Assembly: GCF_000340215.1 (NCBI RefSeq)
Contig: NW_006921535.1
Location: 3,644,596-3,708,595, forward strand
Reading direction: 5' to 3'
Length of the DNA: 64,000 nt
DNA from: Pseudocercospora fijiensis CIRAD86
Lineage: Eukaryota; Ascomycota; Dothideomycetes; Mycosphaerellales; Mycosphaerellaceae
The notes beneath the pieces are model-generated. The model worked only from the letters and a program-made list of their open reading frames with translations. It did not search any database and was not told where the DNA came from. A program made the position numbers and the translations under genes. Within the stretch, counting starts at the first letter, position 1; each line of letters starts with the position of its first letter. Shown here piece after piece: positions 34,921 through 48,269 of this stretch.

Positions 34921-36780
34921 AGTCTATAGCTATAGCGTAGTACTTAAGAATAGGGTTTCCGAGGACAATGTTAGCTAGAAGATTGTCTATATCTACTACG
35001 TAGGCAGTAAAGTCTAGAAGGCGCTTATTGCCGAGGTCGTCTCTTAGTACTATATAAATATAGTAGGCTCTATAGGTTAGGTGCCGAGCGTTATTAAACT
35101 AAGTAAGGACTAGCATATTAGTCTTAGGCAATTTTCGAAGGTCTAATTGCTTAGCTAGTCGATAGTTAATAAGAGTGCTAACTAAATTACTAGGATCTAA
35201 TATAACCTTAGCTTTATAGTTAGTATCGTACCTAGATATAAGACAGGTACGTATAATAGCTAGTATAATATCGATAGTCTTACGCCGTACGAGGCTAACG
35301 GTTAGTGCGGCGCCTAATCTTTTTTCGACTAATTAGAAGGTTAGCCTATAGGGGTAGCGTTAGCTGCTAAAAGGGCTTTTCGGTACTTAGCGGTAGTACG
35401 CTCGACTCGGGCCTAGTCTCGAGGCCTATTATATTAGCCTAGTAAATAAGTAGTGCTATTACAATTAAAGCAGTTGTATCTAGTTAGGGCACTGCTAGGG
35501 CTGCTCGAATTAGTACCGGAATTAGATAAACGATTAGGGGCATATAGAAATAAGCCCCTTCCTTGTCCTCTTCCTCGCTAGAGGTTTCCTCTATAGTATC
35601 GACCTCTACCTCTTCTACGTTAGTAGTCGTTACTGTTTCTATTGTTAGTAGTGTTAGTTTAGGGAGTACTTCCTTAGTTTCTACTACGGCTACGGTTGTT
35701 AGCGGCTAGTCGTATCTTAGATTCTAATCGTTACTAAAGCTATACTATACGCTCTATAGTTTCGACTTCTACTATAAACTAAATACGTATAAGATTAGTC
35801 TGTTTAAACACACGGCGGCGGTCTAATTTAAGGACTAATTCCTATCTTAATTTAGGTCGTACTTCGGAGATCTAGATAGAGTCGGTCTTAGCTAGCAAAT
35901 CGTCTTTAAGGGTCTTTAAATAGGCCTCGAAGGATCGAGAGGATTAGTCGGCCTTTTGTTTAGCACGTAGGTATTAGTCCTATATATATTGCTATCGTAA
36001 TATAGGGTTGCTAAGGGTGTTTAGTATAATAGTCTTATAGTCTTGCTATTAAACAGCGGTCTAGTCGTAAAGGGAATTAAAATAGTTATCCTATATACGC
36101 TTAGGGTTACTATTAATATACTATATAGCATAGACAACTAAGGAGTAGTCGTCTAGTAGCGCTCTTAGTGCGTTGCGCTAGTTAAGCTCGCAGTTACGAA
36201 TATGCTTATTATACTGCTTTCGACTAGAGCTATTAAATATAGTATAGTCCTTAAGTTTAGCGTCTTTCTTTAATACGGCTACGGGGCCTGTAGGCAATAG
36301 TGCTGCTACTAAGTCGACGGTAGACGCTAATTAATCCTAAATACGTCGTATCTTAAGGAGGTTCTCGCGTAGCTATTGCTCTTATTATAAAGCAGCGAGA
36401 TAGTTGCGAGCGGCTTCTTCTAAACGTTCCCTCGTTAGGGGACCGATTAAAGGGGCGCTATAGCGGCGGCTAATAATATTAGTAAGGATATTAGCGTTAG
36501 TCGCGGTACGGTCTTCTTTATCGTTTTAGTTGCTTCTTAGCGCTATAAGGATAGTCTAGTCTAAATCTCGACTGTTAATAATACGGATATAGCGGAATTA
36601 GCGTATCTCGACGCAGTAGGTTTGTTTTAGTATAATAGACCGTATAGAAGGTCTTGATTAATAATTAGTACGGTTGTTTTAATAGATAATAGGTATAGGT
36701 CCCGATCGGGTATAATATAGTTAAATTAATAGGTTTCTTAGCTATACTGCGAAAAAGAATACTATCTAGCTACTGCCCTT
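34921..36780 (-). pseudogene. Element A gag and protease relic
   Basis: On the minus strand, a zinc knuckle at about 35425-35472 reads NCFNCNSTTYLLG (His changed to Tyr). The aspartic protease region follows at about 34930-35270. The capsid part lies at 35500-36650 with TAG/TAA stops throughout. Confidence 0.7.
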
Positions 36781-36789
36781 AAAGGGTAG

Positions 36790-36800
36790 ATCGAATACTA
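36790..36800 (-). promoter_or_regulatory. Primer-binding site of element A (self-complementary type)
   Basis: On the minus strand TAGTATTCGAT directly follows the 5' LTR. It is the same 11-mer as in B and D. Confidence 0.6.
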
Positions 36801-36961
36801 TATAAGAAGGGTTACGTTAGCAGGTAGATAGGATAGTAGTAAATTAGTATAGTATTTAATAGAGATCTAAGAGGAGAAGGAGGAAGGCAGGCTAGTTAGC
36901 CTAACGCTAAGCGCTAAGCCCTACCTAAGGCACTAAGACCCTAGCTTTACTCGAACTAGTT
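36801..36961 (-). repeat. Element A 5' LTR, first piece
   Basis: A-family LTR on the minus strand, cut at 36961 by insertion of B. The missing outer 28 bp are found at 51220-51247. The last five bases TAGTT are B's target-site duplicate. Confidence 0.88.
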
Positions 36962-37158
36962 TGTTAGGGCTAAAGAGGCTATATATAATTAGCATATAAC
37001 TAGGCCGAGTAAAGCCAGGGTCTTAGTGCCTTAGGCAGGGCTTGGCGCTTAGTAATAGGCTAACTCTCCTACCTTCCTCCCTCTCCTCCTAGTTCCTTAT
37101 CGAATACTACCTATACCTACTACTACCCTATCTACCTGCTAACGTACCCTTCTTTATA
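36962..37158 (+). repeat. Element B 5' LTR
   Basis: Starts TGTTAGGGCT and ends CTTTATA (CTTTACA before RIP). It contains ATCGAATACTA at 37099-37109, the complement of the adjacent primer-binding site. Confidence 0.9.
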
Positions 37159-37169
37159 TAGTATTCGAT
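37159..37169 (+). promoter_or_regulatory. Primer-binding site of element B (self-complementary type)
   Basis: TAGTATTCGAT, an exact 11-nt reverse complement of 37099-37109 within the LTR. Confidence 0.6.
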
Positions 37170-37399
37170 CCACCCTTTAAGGGTAGCAGCTAGATAGTCC
37201 TTATTTCAAGCTTTTAGCGGTATAGCCCCGAAAACCGTTAATCTAACTATATTACGCCCGAAGAACGGGACCTATACGTACTATCCTATTAAACAACCGT
37301 ACCAATTATTAAGCAAGGCCTTCTATACGGCCTATTATACCGAGTTAATCGTACTAGACCGATATCTACTAATTCCGCTATATCCGCACTATAAGGGGC

Positions 37400-38780
37400 T
37401 ATAATATATTATTAGTGCTACCCCTTATTACAATAGCCGGCTTATTACGAAGCAATAACAACAACCGCGGCGCCGCTAGTAGCGCTAGCAACGACAACGC
37501 TAGTAGCATAGTGCCTGCTAAAGTGCCTACTAAAGTGCCTACTAAAGAGCCTACCGGAGGGCCTACTAAAGAACCTATAATTTTAGGTAACGACCTAGAA
37601 TTGCCTATCGACGATATCCTTAACAATATTATTAATCGTCGATATAGCTAACTAGCCTTTAGTCCTTAACTAGTAGGGAGACTTTAAGAAGCTACTTAAA
37701 ACAGGCTTACTACCCTACGCTAAGAACAATAGCTAAAGGACGACCTCCTCGAACTTCGCCGCCTTTAGGAAGCCCCGACAACTAAACTAGTAGTAGGGCC
37801 TTCCTTACTACTAGCCTAAAGGAAGGATGCTAAACTCAAGGACTGCACCGTGTTTAATAGCTCTAGTCGGAAGCAATACAACGACTACATTCGTAACTAT
37901 AAGCTTAACTAGCGAAACGCACTAAGGGCCCTTCTAGATAACTACTTATTAGTCGTCTACGCTATACAATACATTAATAGCGACCTAAAACGTACCTAGG
38001 ATAACTATTTTGATTCCCTCGAAGATTAGACCGCTGTTTAATAGCAAACCTATAAAACTATTATACTAGATACCCTTAGAAACCCTATACTAAGGCAATA
38101 ATATGCTTAGGACCTATATCTTCGAGCTAAACAGAAGACTAATTAATCGGCTCGCTTATTCGAGGCCTATTTAAAGACCCTTAAAGATAACCTTCCGGCT
38201 AAAACTAATTCTATATAGATCTCCGAAATACGCCCTAAATTAAGATAGGAATTAGTCCTTAAATTAGACCGTCGCCGTGTGTTCGAATAGGCCAACCTAA
38301 TACGTATTTAATTTATAGTCGAGATAGAAACAGCTAAACGAGCTGTTTAACTCTAATAAAGACTAGAATCGAGGATCCGACTAACTAGTACTAACCGTAG
38401 CAACCGTAGTAGCCGCGGAGGAAACTAAGGTTCCTACTAAGACAACAATACTAACAATAGGAATAGTAATAACGACCGTAGAAGAGGCCGTAGCCGACGG
38501 CTATATAGAGGAGGCCGTAATAGGGGCCGTAGAAAGGGCTCGTATCCCTATAGTACTAATCGCTTAACTAATAATAGCAGCAATAGCGGCTATAGTAATC
38601 CTCTAACCGGATTGAAATGCTTTAACTGTAATAGCACTAGCTATCTACTAGGCTAATGCGATAAACTAAGGGACTAGGCCTGGATTAACCGCGCTTCCGC
38701 TAAATATAGGAAACACCTTTTAGCGGCTAACGCTATCCCTATAGGCTAACCTTTGAAAAAAGAATAAGCGCCGCACTAAC
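37400..38780 (+). pseudogene. Element B gag relic
   Basis: A 78-codon open start region (37415-37651) holds an Asn/Ser/Ala stretch and a Pro-Thr-Lys repeat (VPTKVPTKEPTGGPTKEP). The relic continues through a capsid-like region to a zinc knuckle near 38618 reading CFNCNSTSYLLG, with the next Cys preserved. Stops are TAG/TAA. Confidence 0.72.
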
Positions 38781-38789
38781 TATTAGCCT

Positions 38790-41326
38790 TGTACGGCGTA
38801 AGACTATCGATATTGTACTAGCTATAATACGCTCCTGCCCTGTATAGGATACGAAGGGCACTAACTATTAAACTAAGGTTATACTAGACCTAGGAAATTC
38901 AGTTAGTGCCCTTATTAGCTATCGCCTAGCTAAGCAATTAGACCTTCGACAATTGCCTAGGACTAACCTACTAACCCTTACTTAGTTTAATAACGCTCGG
39001 TACTTAACCTATAGAGCCTACTATATCCCTATAGTTCTAAAGGACGACCTCGGCAATAAGCGCCTACTAGACTTTACTACCTACGTAGTAGATATAGACT
39101 ACCTATATAGGGGAGCTACTATTGTTATTAGTAACCCTGTTCTTAAGCACTACGCTGTCGCTATAGACTTAGGCAGCTAACAATAGCGATTTAGAATCGC
39201 TAGGAAGGAGGATATTAAGCATATCGACGTTAGCGAGTGCCCTAACGATATTAGGGTCCTGTTTATTAGCAACCTAATACTAGCCTCTGCCTTAGCTAAC
39301 CCGACTACCGACCTGCTCGGTAGTAATAACGATAAACTAGTGCCCCCTAATAGCCTAGACCCTAAGTAGCTTGCTCGTATACTATAGCCTATTCGAGAGA
39401 CCTATATTAATGTGTTTAAACACTACCTAGTATCGATATTGCCTATATTTAAAGAGACGGACTATAAGATCGATATTATATAGGGCAAGGAGGTTCCTTT
39501 TAGGCTACTCTACAACCTTAGTAAAAGAGAGCTTGCTATATTGCGTAAGTACCTAGATAAGAACCTAGCTAATAGTCGAATTTAGTATAGCAACAGCCCT
39601 ACTAGTATACTAATCCTGTTTGTCCCTAAGAAGGATAGTAGCCTACGTTTATACGTTAATTACCGTAGGCTCAATACTGTTACTATTAAGGACCGCTGTC
39701 TACTTCCGCTTATTAATAAGACCCTCGATCGCCTATCTAGCGCCTATTTTTATACTATATTAGACATTAAGGATGCATACTATCGTATCCGCATCCGTAA
39801 GGGTAACGAATAGAAGACAGCCTTCTGTACTCGTTATAGCTATTTCGAGTACTTAGTTATACTATTTAGGCTAGCTAATGCCCCTGCAATATTCTAGTCC
39901 TGCATTAATCGGGCCCTATTAGGCCTATTAGACTACCTCTATATAGTTTACCTAGACGATATCCTAGTCTATATACACTTACCTAATATTGTAGAACATT
40001 AGGCTGCCGTACGTAAGGTGCTCGACTGCCTACGGGCCTATAGCTTGTATTATAAGCCTTCTAAATGCACCTTTGCTACTAAAGAGGTAGCCTTCCTTAG
40101 CTTTATCGTATTAACCGATAGTGTTAAGGCTAATCCTAATCGGATTAAGACTATTACTAAGTAGCTAATACCTACTAGTATTAAGGAGCTCTAATCGTTC
40201 CTCGGCTTCGCTAATTTCTACCGTCGCTTTATTAAGGGCTATTCGCGGCATGTAATGCCCCTAACTAAGCTTACTAAAACTAAGGCTAACCTAACTAGGG
40301 AGTTTAAATAGACTAATAGAGCATAAGCCGCTTTTAACGGTCTAAAGCAACGCTTTACTAAAGTCCCCTTATTATACTATTTCGTACTAAGCAAGCAGAT
40401 CCGAATTAAGACTAACGCTTTATAGTTCGCTATATCGGCTATTATATTATAGCAATCAGATAATAACTATTACTAGCACCCGATTGCCTTCTTTTTACGG
40501 AAGATAATTAATACTAAGCGTCGCTACGAGACCTACGAGTAAGAGCTCTTAGCTATTGTCGAGGCCTTTAAGCATTAGAGGCACTACCTCGATAGGGCTT
40601 AATATACAATATAGGTCTATATAGACTATAACAACCTCCGTAGTATTACTAAGGTTATAAGGGTTATAGGTCGATAGGCTAGATAGGCCGTCTACCTCGC
40701 TAGGTTCGATTTTAATATATTATACCGGCTAGGCGTAAGTAACCCTACCGATAGCCTATCGAGGCGACCTAATTACGATAGCGAGACTTAATATATTAAT
40801 TCTTTGTTTCTAACCCTATAGTATAAGATTGCTATAGCCTGTATTGTTAATAAGTAAGCGTAGGATAAGCGGACTTCCGGACCCCGCGGCGGCAACAAAT
40901 ACTATAGCGGAGTTGTCGTTCTTCTAGTATACGTTAAAAGAAAGGACGTAGATCGCTCGAGCTATAACGACTCGATTGAAGATATTGCTATCTATAGCGA
41001 TAGTACTACGGAAGAGGTTGCAGTAGTTCCGGCTACTAGTGCTGTTAGATATATATAATGCGTACCTCGTTCGATAGCAAGGGTACTATTAAATAACCTT
41101 ACGAATAGGGATAGTTAATCGTTTATAGATAAGCTATTATAGGCTTAGTAGAGGGACGCCTTTGCTATTAAACGTATTAATAGGCTTGTAAGTAGATAGG
41201 CGACTCGATCTAGTAAGAGTAACAATTAGTCGATCGACGATAAGGGTTACTTAAAGTTTAAGGGCAGATACTATATCCCCGCTAAACAATCGATTAGATA
41301 AGAGCTTTTAAAGAGGCACTATAATA
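38790..41326 (+). pseudogene. Element B protease, reverse transcriptase, RNase H, N-terminal integrase relic
   Basis: Collinear with 43211-45730 of C. The protease shows a LDLGNSVSAL motif and the reverse transcriptase shows LDDILVY near 39950. More stops than in C. The frame is cut by C at GTAAG. Confidence 0.75.
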
Positions 41327-41331
41327 GTAAG

Positions 41332-41529
41332 TGTTAGGACCAAAGAGGTTACACGTGATTAGCATATAACTAGGCTCGAGTGAAGCTAGGGTCTTAATGC
41401 CTTAGGTAGGGCTTGGCGCTTAGCGTTAGGCTAACTAGCCTGCCTTCCTCCCTCTCCTCTTAGATCTCTATCGAATACTACACTAATTCACTACTACCCT
41501 ATCTACCTGCTAATATAACCCTTCTTATA
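41332..41529 (+). repeat. Element C 5' LTR
   Basis: Starts TGTTAGGACC. It differs from the 3' LTR mainly at C/T and G/A positions within CA or TG, direct evidence of RIP after insertion. Confidence 0.93.
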
Positions 41530-41540
41530 CAGTATTCGAT
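41530..41540 (+). promoter_or_regulatory. Primer-binding site of element C
   Basis: CAGTATTCGAT; ten of eleven bases pair with ATCGAATACTA at 41470-41480 in the LTR (the first base is C where the sisters have T). Confidence 0.55.
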
Positions 41541-41786
41541 CTACCCTTTAAGGGCAGCAGCTAGATAGTCCTTATTTCAAGCTTTTAGCGGTATAGCTAC
41601 GAAAACTATCGATTTAACTATATTACGCCCGAAGAACGGGACCTATACGTACCATTCTATCGAAACAACCGTACCAATTATTAAGTAAGGCCTTCTATAC
41701 GGCCTATTACACTAAGTTAAGCATACCAAGCCGATATCTACTAATTCCGCTATATCCGCATCTTAGGGGCTAACAATATATTATTA

Positions 41787-43190
41787 GTGTCGCCCCTTAC
41801 AATAGCCGGTTTATTACGAAACAACAACCGTGCTACCGCTAGCAGCGCTAGCAACGACAACGCTAGTAACACAGTGCCTACCGAAGTGCCTACTAAGGCT
41901 CCTACTAGAGTGCCTCCTGCTAAAGTACCTCCTGCTAAAGGGCCTGCTACTAAGCCTACTAAAGAAGAACCTGTAATTCTAGGTAACGATCTAGAATTGC
42001 CTGTTAACGACATTCTTAACAACATTGTTAATCGACGATATAGCTAGCTAGCCTTTAGGCCCTAGCTAGTAGCGAGACTTTAAGAAGCTACCTAAAACAG
42101 GCTTACTACCCTACGTTAAGAACAATAGCTAAAGGATAATCTCCTCGAGATTCGCCGCCTTTAGGAGGCCCTAATAACTAACACTAAGCCGACAGTAGGG
42201 CCTTCCTCGCTATTAGTTCCAGTCTAGAAGAAGGATGCTAAACTTAAGGACTGCACCGTGTTTGATAGCTCTAGCCGAAAGCAGTACAACGACCACATTC
42301 GTAACTGTAAGCTTAACTAGCGCAACGCACTAAGAGCGCTACTAGACGACTATTCCTTAGTCGTACACGCTATACAGTACATTAATAGCGACCTAAAGCG
42401 TACATAGGATGACTATTTTGATTCCCTTTACGACTAGACCGCTGTTTAGTAGCAAGACTACAAGACTATTATGCTAGACACCCTTAGAAACCCTATACTA
42501 AGGCAATAACACGCCTAAGACTAATACCTACGTGCTAAACAAAAGGCCGACTAAACCTCTCGATCCTTCGAGGCCTATCTAAAGACCCTTAAGGATGATT
42601 TGCTACCTAAGACCGACTCTATCTAGATATCTAAGATACGACCTAAACTAAGGTAGGAACTAGTCCTTAAATTGGACCGCCGCCGTATGTTTGAACAGGC
42701 TAACCTAACACGCATTCAATTCATAGTCGAAGTAGAAACAGCCGAACGGGCTGTTTAGCTCTAGTAACGACTAGAATCGAGGATCCGACTAACTAGTACT
42801 AACCGTAGCAACCGTAGTAGCCGCGGAGGAAACTAAGGAAGTACTCCCTAAACGAACGCTACTAACAATAGAAATAGCAACGACTACTAACGTAGAAGAG
42901 GTAGGGGCCGATACCGCGGTAGAAACCCCTAGCGAGGAAGAGGGCAAGGAAGGGGCTCATTTCTATATACCCCTAATCGTTTATCTAATTCTAGCACTAA
43001 TTCGAGCGGACCTATTAGTGCCCTAACTGGATACAAGTGCTTCAATTGTGATAGCACTACTCATCTACTAGGCTAATATAATAGACCTCGAGACTAGGCC
43101 CGAGTCGACCGTACTACCGCTAAATACCGAAAGCACCTCTTAGCAGCTAACGCTACCCCTATAGGCTAACCTTTGAAAAAAGAGTAAGCG
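41787..43190 (+). pseudogene. Element C gag relic
   Basis: The N-terminal 86-codon open part (41787-42047) has Asn/Ser-rich and Pro-Thr-Lys repeat sequence (VPTKAPTRVPPAKVPPAKG). A capsid-like region and the zinc knuckle CFNCDSTTHLLG follow at 43038-43075; the last Cys is changed to Tyr. All stops are TAG/TAA. Confidence 0.78.
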
Positions 43191-43210
43191 CCGCACTAAC
43201 CGTTAGCCTT

Positions 43211-43594
43211 GTGCGGCGTAAGACTATCGACATTGTGCTAGCTATTACACGTACCTATCTCGTAGGGGATATATATAGGAACAATTATAAAACTAAGGTT
43301 ACGCTAGACCTAGGAAATTCAGTTAGTGCCCTTATTAACCATCGCCTAGCTAAGCAATTAGACCTCCGACAATTGCCTAGGACTAACCTGCCAACCCTTG
43401 CTTGGTTTAATAACGCTCGGCACTTAACCTATAGAGCCTACTATATTTATATAGCCCTAAAGGACGACCTCGGCAATAAGCGCCTGCTGAACTTTACTGC
43501 CTACGCGGTAGACATAGATAGCCTCCCCTCTGATATTGTTATTAGCAACCCTATTCTTAAGTACTACGCTGTAGCTATAGACCTAGGCCTCTAG
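43211..43594 (+). pseudogene. Element C aspartic protease
   Basis: A 127-codon open segment with LDLGNSVSALINHRLAKQLD. The Asp-x-Gly active-site pattern is present, followed by the flap region and DIVISNPILKYYAVAIDLG. It is part of a longer polyprotein, so the ATG at its start is not a real initiation site. Confidence 0.78.
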
Positions 43595-43819
43595 AAGTAG
43601 CGATTCGGAATCGCTAGGAAAGAGGACATTAAACACATTAATGTTAGCGAGTGCCCTAACGATATTAGGGTCCTATTTATTAGCAACTTGATACCTGCCT
43701 TAGCAGATCCGATAGCTAACCTTCTCGGCGGAGATAACGATGAACCTATACCCCCCGATAGTATAGACCCTAATTAGCTTGCTCGTATACTAGAGCCTAT
43801 TCGAGAGACCTATATTAAT

Positions 43820-45250
43820 GTGTTTGAACACTACCTAGCATCGATATTGCCTATGTTCAAGGAGACGGATTATAAGATTAATATTATAGAGGGCAAGGAG
43901 GTTCCTTTTAGACTACTCTACAACCTTAGTAAACGAGAGCTTGCTGTATTACGTAAGTACCTAGAGGAAAACCTAGCTAATAGTCGCATCCGATATAGTA
44001 ATAGCCCTACTAGTGCACCTATCCTCTTCGTACTAAAGAAGGATAGTAGCCTGCGCCTCTGTGTCGATTATCGTAGGCTTAATGCTGTTACTATTAAAGA
44101 TCGATGTCTACTTCCTCTTATTAATAAGACCCTCGATCGCCTTTCTAGTGCCTACTACTATACTATATTAGACATTAAGGACGCCTATTACCGCATTCGT
44201 ATTCGTAAGGGCGATGAATAGAAGACAGCCTTTCGCACTCGCTATAGCTATTTCGAGTACTTAGTTATGCTATTTGGGCTAGCTAATGCCCCTACTACAT
44301 TCTAGTCCTATATCAATCGGGCCCTGTTAGGCCTATTGGATTACCTCTGTATAGTTTACCTAGATAACATCCTAGTTTATATACACTCTCCTAATATTGC
44401 GGAATACTAGGCTATAGTCCGCAAGGTACTCGATCGCCTAAGGGCCTATAGCTTATATTACAAGCCTTCTAAATGCACCTTTGCTACTAAAGAGGTATCC
44501 TTCCTTAGCTTCCTCGTATCAACCGAGGGTATTAAGGCTAATCCTAACCGGATCAAAACAATCACTAAATAGCCTGTTCCTACGTCTATTAAAGAGCTTC
44601 AATTATTCCTCGGTTTTGCTAACTTCTACCGTCGGTTTATTAAGGGCTATTTACGGCATGTAATGCCCCTAACTAAGCTCACTAAAACTAAGGCTAACCT
44701 AACTAGAGAGTTCAAATAGACTAACAGAGCACAAGCCGCTTTTAACGGTTTGAAGAAGCGATTTACTAAAGTCCCCTTGTTATACCACTTCGTACTAAGC
44801 AAACTAATTCGTATTGAGACTAACGCTTTACAGTTTGCTGTATTAGCTATTATGTTATAACAATCGGACAAGGACTATTATTGGCACCCGATTGCCTTCT
44901 TCTTAAGGAAAATAATCGATGCTAAGCGTCGCTACGAGACTTACGAGCAAGAGCTCCTAGCTATTATCGAGGCCTTTAAGCACTAGAGGCACTATCTCGA
45001 TAGTGTATAGCACACTATTTAGGTCTATACGGACTATAACAACCTCCGTGGAATTACGAAGGTTACTAGGGTTATAGGTCGACAGGCTAGATAGGCCGTC
45101 TACCTCGCCGGGTTCGATTTTGATATATTATATCGGCTAGGCGTAAGTAACCCTGCTAATAGCCTATCGAGGCGGCCTAATTACAACAGCGAGACCTAGC
45201 ACATCAATTCTTTGTTTCCAACCCTATAGTATAAGATTGCTATAGCCCGT
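43820..45250 (+). pseudogene. Element C reverse transcriptase and RNase H
   Basis: Open at 43820-44221 ([40 protein letters not shown]), then broken by TAG. The catalytic region reads YLDNILVY, with the second Asp of YLDD changed to Asn (GAC to AAC, a RIP-type G-to-A change). RNase H follows (RKIIDAKRRYETYEQELLAI to about 45200). Confidence 0.85.
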
Positions 45251-45689
45251 ATTGTTAATAAGCAAGCGTAGGATAAGCGGCTTACCGGACTCCGCGACGG
45301 CTTAAAGTATATTAATGCTCTTGCTATATTAATAGTGCGTATTAAGGCAAGGGCTAAAGACACAGATAGGAGAAGTTATAATAACTCCCTAGTCGATATC
45401 GCAATATATAGTAACAGCGATAGCACTAATGCAGTTAATCCGGCTGCTAGTACTATTAGATGCATATAATGCGTACCTCGTTTAATAGCGAGGGTGCTAT
45501 TAAATAACCTTGCAAATAGGGATAGTTAATCGTTTATAGATAAGCTGTTACGTACTTAGCAGAGGGACGCCTTTGCTACGGCTCGTATAGATTAGCTTGT
45601 AAGTAGGCGAAAGACTCGATCTAGTAAGAGTAACAATTAGTCGATCGACGACAAAGGTCACTTAAGGTTTAAGGGCAGATACTATGTCC

Positions 45690-46500
45690 CTGCTAAACAA
45701 TCGATTAGACAAGAACTTCTTAAGCGACACTATAATAGTAAGCTTGCCGGTTACTATAGTATAGAGAGGTCGTACGAGTTACTATCGCGCACATACTACT
45801 AGCTAAATAGTAAGCGGGATATAAAGGATTACGTAAACACGTATGCCGTATATTAACGAGTTAAAGCACTAAAGCACTTACTATTTAGCGAGTTGTCTTC
45901 ACTCCCTGTTCTAAAGAAGCTATTTGCTAAGCTTACAATAGATTTCATTATAGGCCTCCCGCCTGCTAAGCGTAGGGGCAGTAAGGATATGTATAATGCT
46001 ATCCTAGTTGTCGTAGACCGGTTCACTAAGGGCGCTCGTTACATTCCTGCCCGAAAGGATTAAACGGCTATTAACCTAGCTAAGTCGCTATAGAACAATA
46101 TCTTCTATAGCTATTAGGGGACCCCTAAGGGGATAGTCTCCGATCGAGGCTCGATATTTATATCTTACTATTAGAGTGAGATTTGCCTATAGCTAAGACT
46201 CAAGCATCGCCTGTCTATAGCATTCTATCTATAAACAGATAGTCAGACTAAAAGGCAGAATGCTACCCTGCAGCAGTACCTACGTAGTTACATTAACGAG
46301 AACCCTAACGACTAGGTTAACCTTCTATAATAGTGTACACTTATCTACTAAGGTTTCACTATACATAGCTATAATAGGCTAGAACGCCGCCTTGCTATAA
46401 GATCTATTTACCTCGCTCGAGGCCGAGCGCAAGGAAAGGGAAGCGCGTTAAGTACTAACACCTAAGACGCTAGCGGCTATTAAGAGGGTTTAAAAGATGC
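45690..46500 (+). pseudogene. Element C integrase
   Basis: Core domain landmarks: IDFIIGLPPAKRRGSKDMYN with the first catalytic Asp, VSDRGSIF with the second, and a TDSQTKRQNATL segment in which the catalytic Glu of the usual GQTER reads Lys (RIP-type change). D still has Glu there. Confidence 0.8.
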
Positions 46501-46839
46501 GAGAGATTTACGCTAAGTTGGCTAACAAACTAGCAAAGGCCTAGGCATATTAGAAGGCCTACTATAACAAACACTATACGCTAATAACCTTTAAGCAAGG
46601 CGACATAGTTATGCTAAGCACTAAGAACCTCCGTATCCGCAAACACCTATTACCTAATAGCAAAACAAGGCCTAAGCTTGCACCTAGGTACATTGGCCTA
46701 TTCCGAATCCGAGAACCGAAGGGCAATAGCTAGGCCTATTAGTTATAGCTCCCACTACACTACACTATCTATAACACCTTCTATATCTCCCTCCTTAAAC
46801 TATACTACTATCGCGAAGGCCCTAAAGAAGCCCCTACTA

Positions 46840-47060
46840 AATACGAAGACATACTAGCGGATAGTGAAGAACTATAGTCTATAGAACGTATCCTATAGCA
46901 CCGGACTAGGAAAGGCAAGAAGGAGTACCTATTAAGATAGCAAGGCTATTTACTAGAATAGGACTTATAGGAAGCCGAAGACTCCTTTAAGGACATAACC
47001 GAGTTGTTAGATAAGTATTAGACTAGCGTAAAGAACAAGAAGAAGGCTAAAAGCTTATAA
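46840..47060 (+). pseudogene. Element C chromodomain
   Basis: Readable as SIERIL, HRTRKGKKEYLLR, QGYLLE and EAEDSFKDITELLDKY, with TAG at the aromatic-cage Trp positions. It places the family among the chromoviruses. A Lys-rich tail and the pol stop follow. Confidence 0.78.
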
Positions 47061-48269
47061 TGTTACTACTAAGGCCTAGGACTAATGCTACCCCCGGGGT
47101 GCTATTAGCTAACTAATCGGAGGCCGGCAAACTAGGACAATAAGACTACACTAGGCGCGCTACTACGCGTTAATCAATTAGTTACCGCTCTTTTAAGAAT
47201 TCCACCTCTTGTTCCTTTATTTTATCGAGGCCTCGAGGCCTAAGCGGTCGGCAAGGACGGCGCGGCCGGCGCAGCTATATTAGTAACAGTGTTGCGGAGT
47301 GTGTTACTATTTAAGAAAGGAAGAAGTAGCTATATTAGTAACGGTGTTGCCGAGTTGTTGTTAGTTAAAGGAAACTAGAAGAAGGTAAAGTTAGCGCTAA
47401 GACGACTAGCGCCGCTATTATTAACATCACCTACTCGCTAACATCGCTAACCTTACCTGTTGTCGCTACTGCACCTACAAAACAACCTTACCTACACTAC
47501 GGGCCTAAGGCGCTGCACTAACTAATTAAAGATTGAACCTATTAAAGGTTTAATCAAAACTTTAAGGCTAAGTCAAAACTTTAAGCCGCTTAAAAGATTG
47601 AGTAGACTAATAGACCGACTAACTAAGGGCAAAACTATAGAGCTAAGCTAGCCGGGGTCGATCTTGCGGACAATAGGTTACTCCTCGATCTATCTAACCC
47701 TTTAAGCGAGGCGAACCTCTACTACTGCACTTACAATAGCCTTCACCTATAGAAACTAGAAGAACTGAGTTTTTTAAAAAGATATAATTAGTTGACACTT
47801 AAAGGCTGCTAAACCTAGCTAATTAGGGCTAGCGAAACTACGAACAGTAATAGTCCTCGTAACAATAAGAACAACCCTCGGAACGGACAAACCCTCGGAG
47901 CGGACATTTCTAGGTCTTTTAGAGTAGACGCAAAGAACTCGGTACGACATTACTTAGAACGGAGGCAGGGCTGCAATACCTCGTACGTCTACCTATTATA
48001 GTAGGGAAGACGCGCTCGTATTATAATTAGTCGAAGGTCCTTAATTCTCGTAGTTATATATCACTTCATTGTATACAAGTATAGCGCAGTTAGAGTTGGA
48101 CATTGTGTTATGTTAGAGGTAAGGTTTAACATAGTTATATAATCGGTAATTGCGTGTTCAATTTAGCGCGGACTAAGAAGCTTGCTAGACCTGCTAAGTT
48201 AGTAGCGACAGAGGTTGAGAATGGAACATAGACCGGCTACGAGGGCGCGGCCTTTAGAAGGGAAGCGTG
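47061..48269 (+). other. Element C 3' non-coding region with polypurine tract
   Basis: 1.2 kb without a recognised frame. A direct repeat of AGCTATATTAGTAAC...GTGTTGC occurs near 47274 and 47330. The purine tract AGAAGGGAAG at 48256-48265 lies four bases from the 3' LTR. The equivalent region in B is 49803-51017. Confidence 0.6.

Noticed and set aside
37399..37626. Leu-rich minus-strand frames opposite the gag starts of B, C and D (also 41750-42025 and 58798-59049)
   Set aside because: Shadows of the Asn/Ser/Pro-Thr-Lys repeat on the coding strand; they persist only because RIP created few stops in that phase.
46230..46300. Gln in the integrase TLQQYLR segment as a loss of the catalytic Glu
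   Set aside because: The catalytic Glu lies earlier, in the GQTER-equivalent segment; Gln at TLQQ is shared by all copies and is simply the family sequence.
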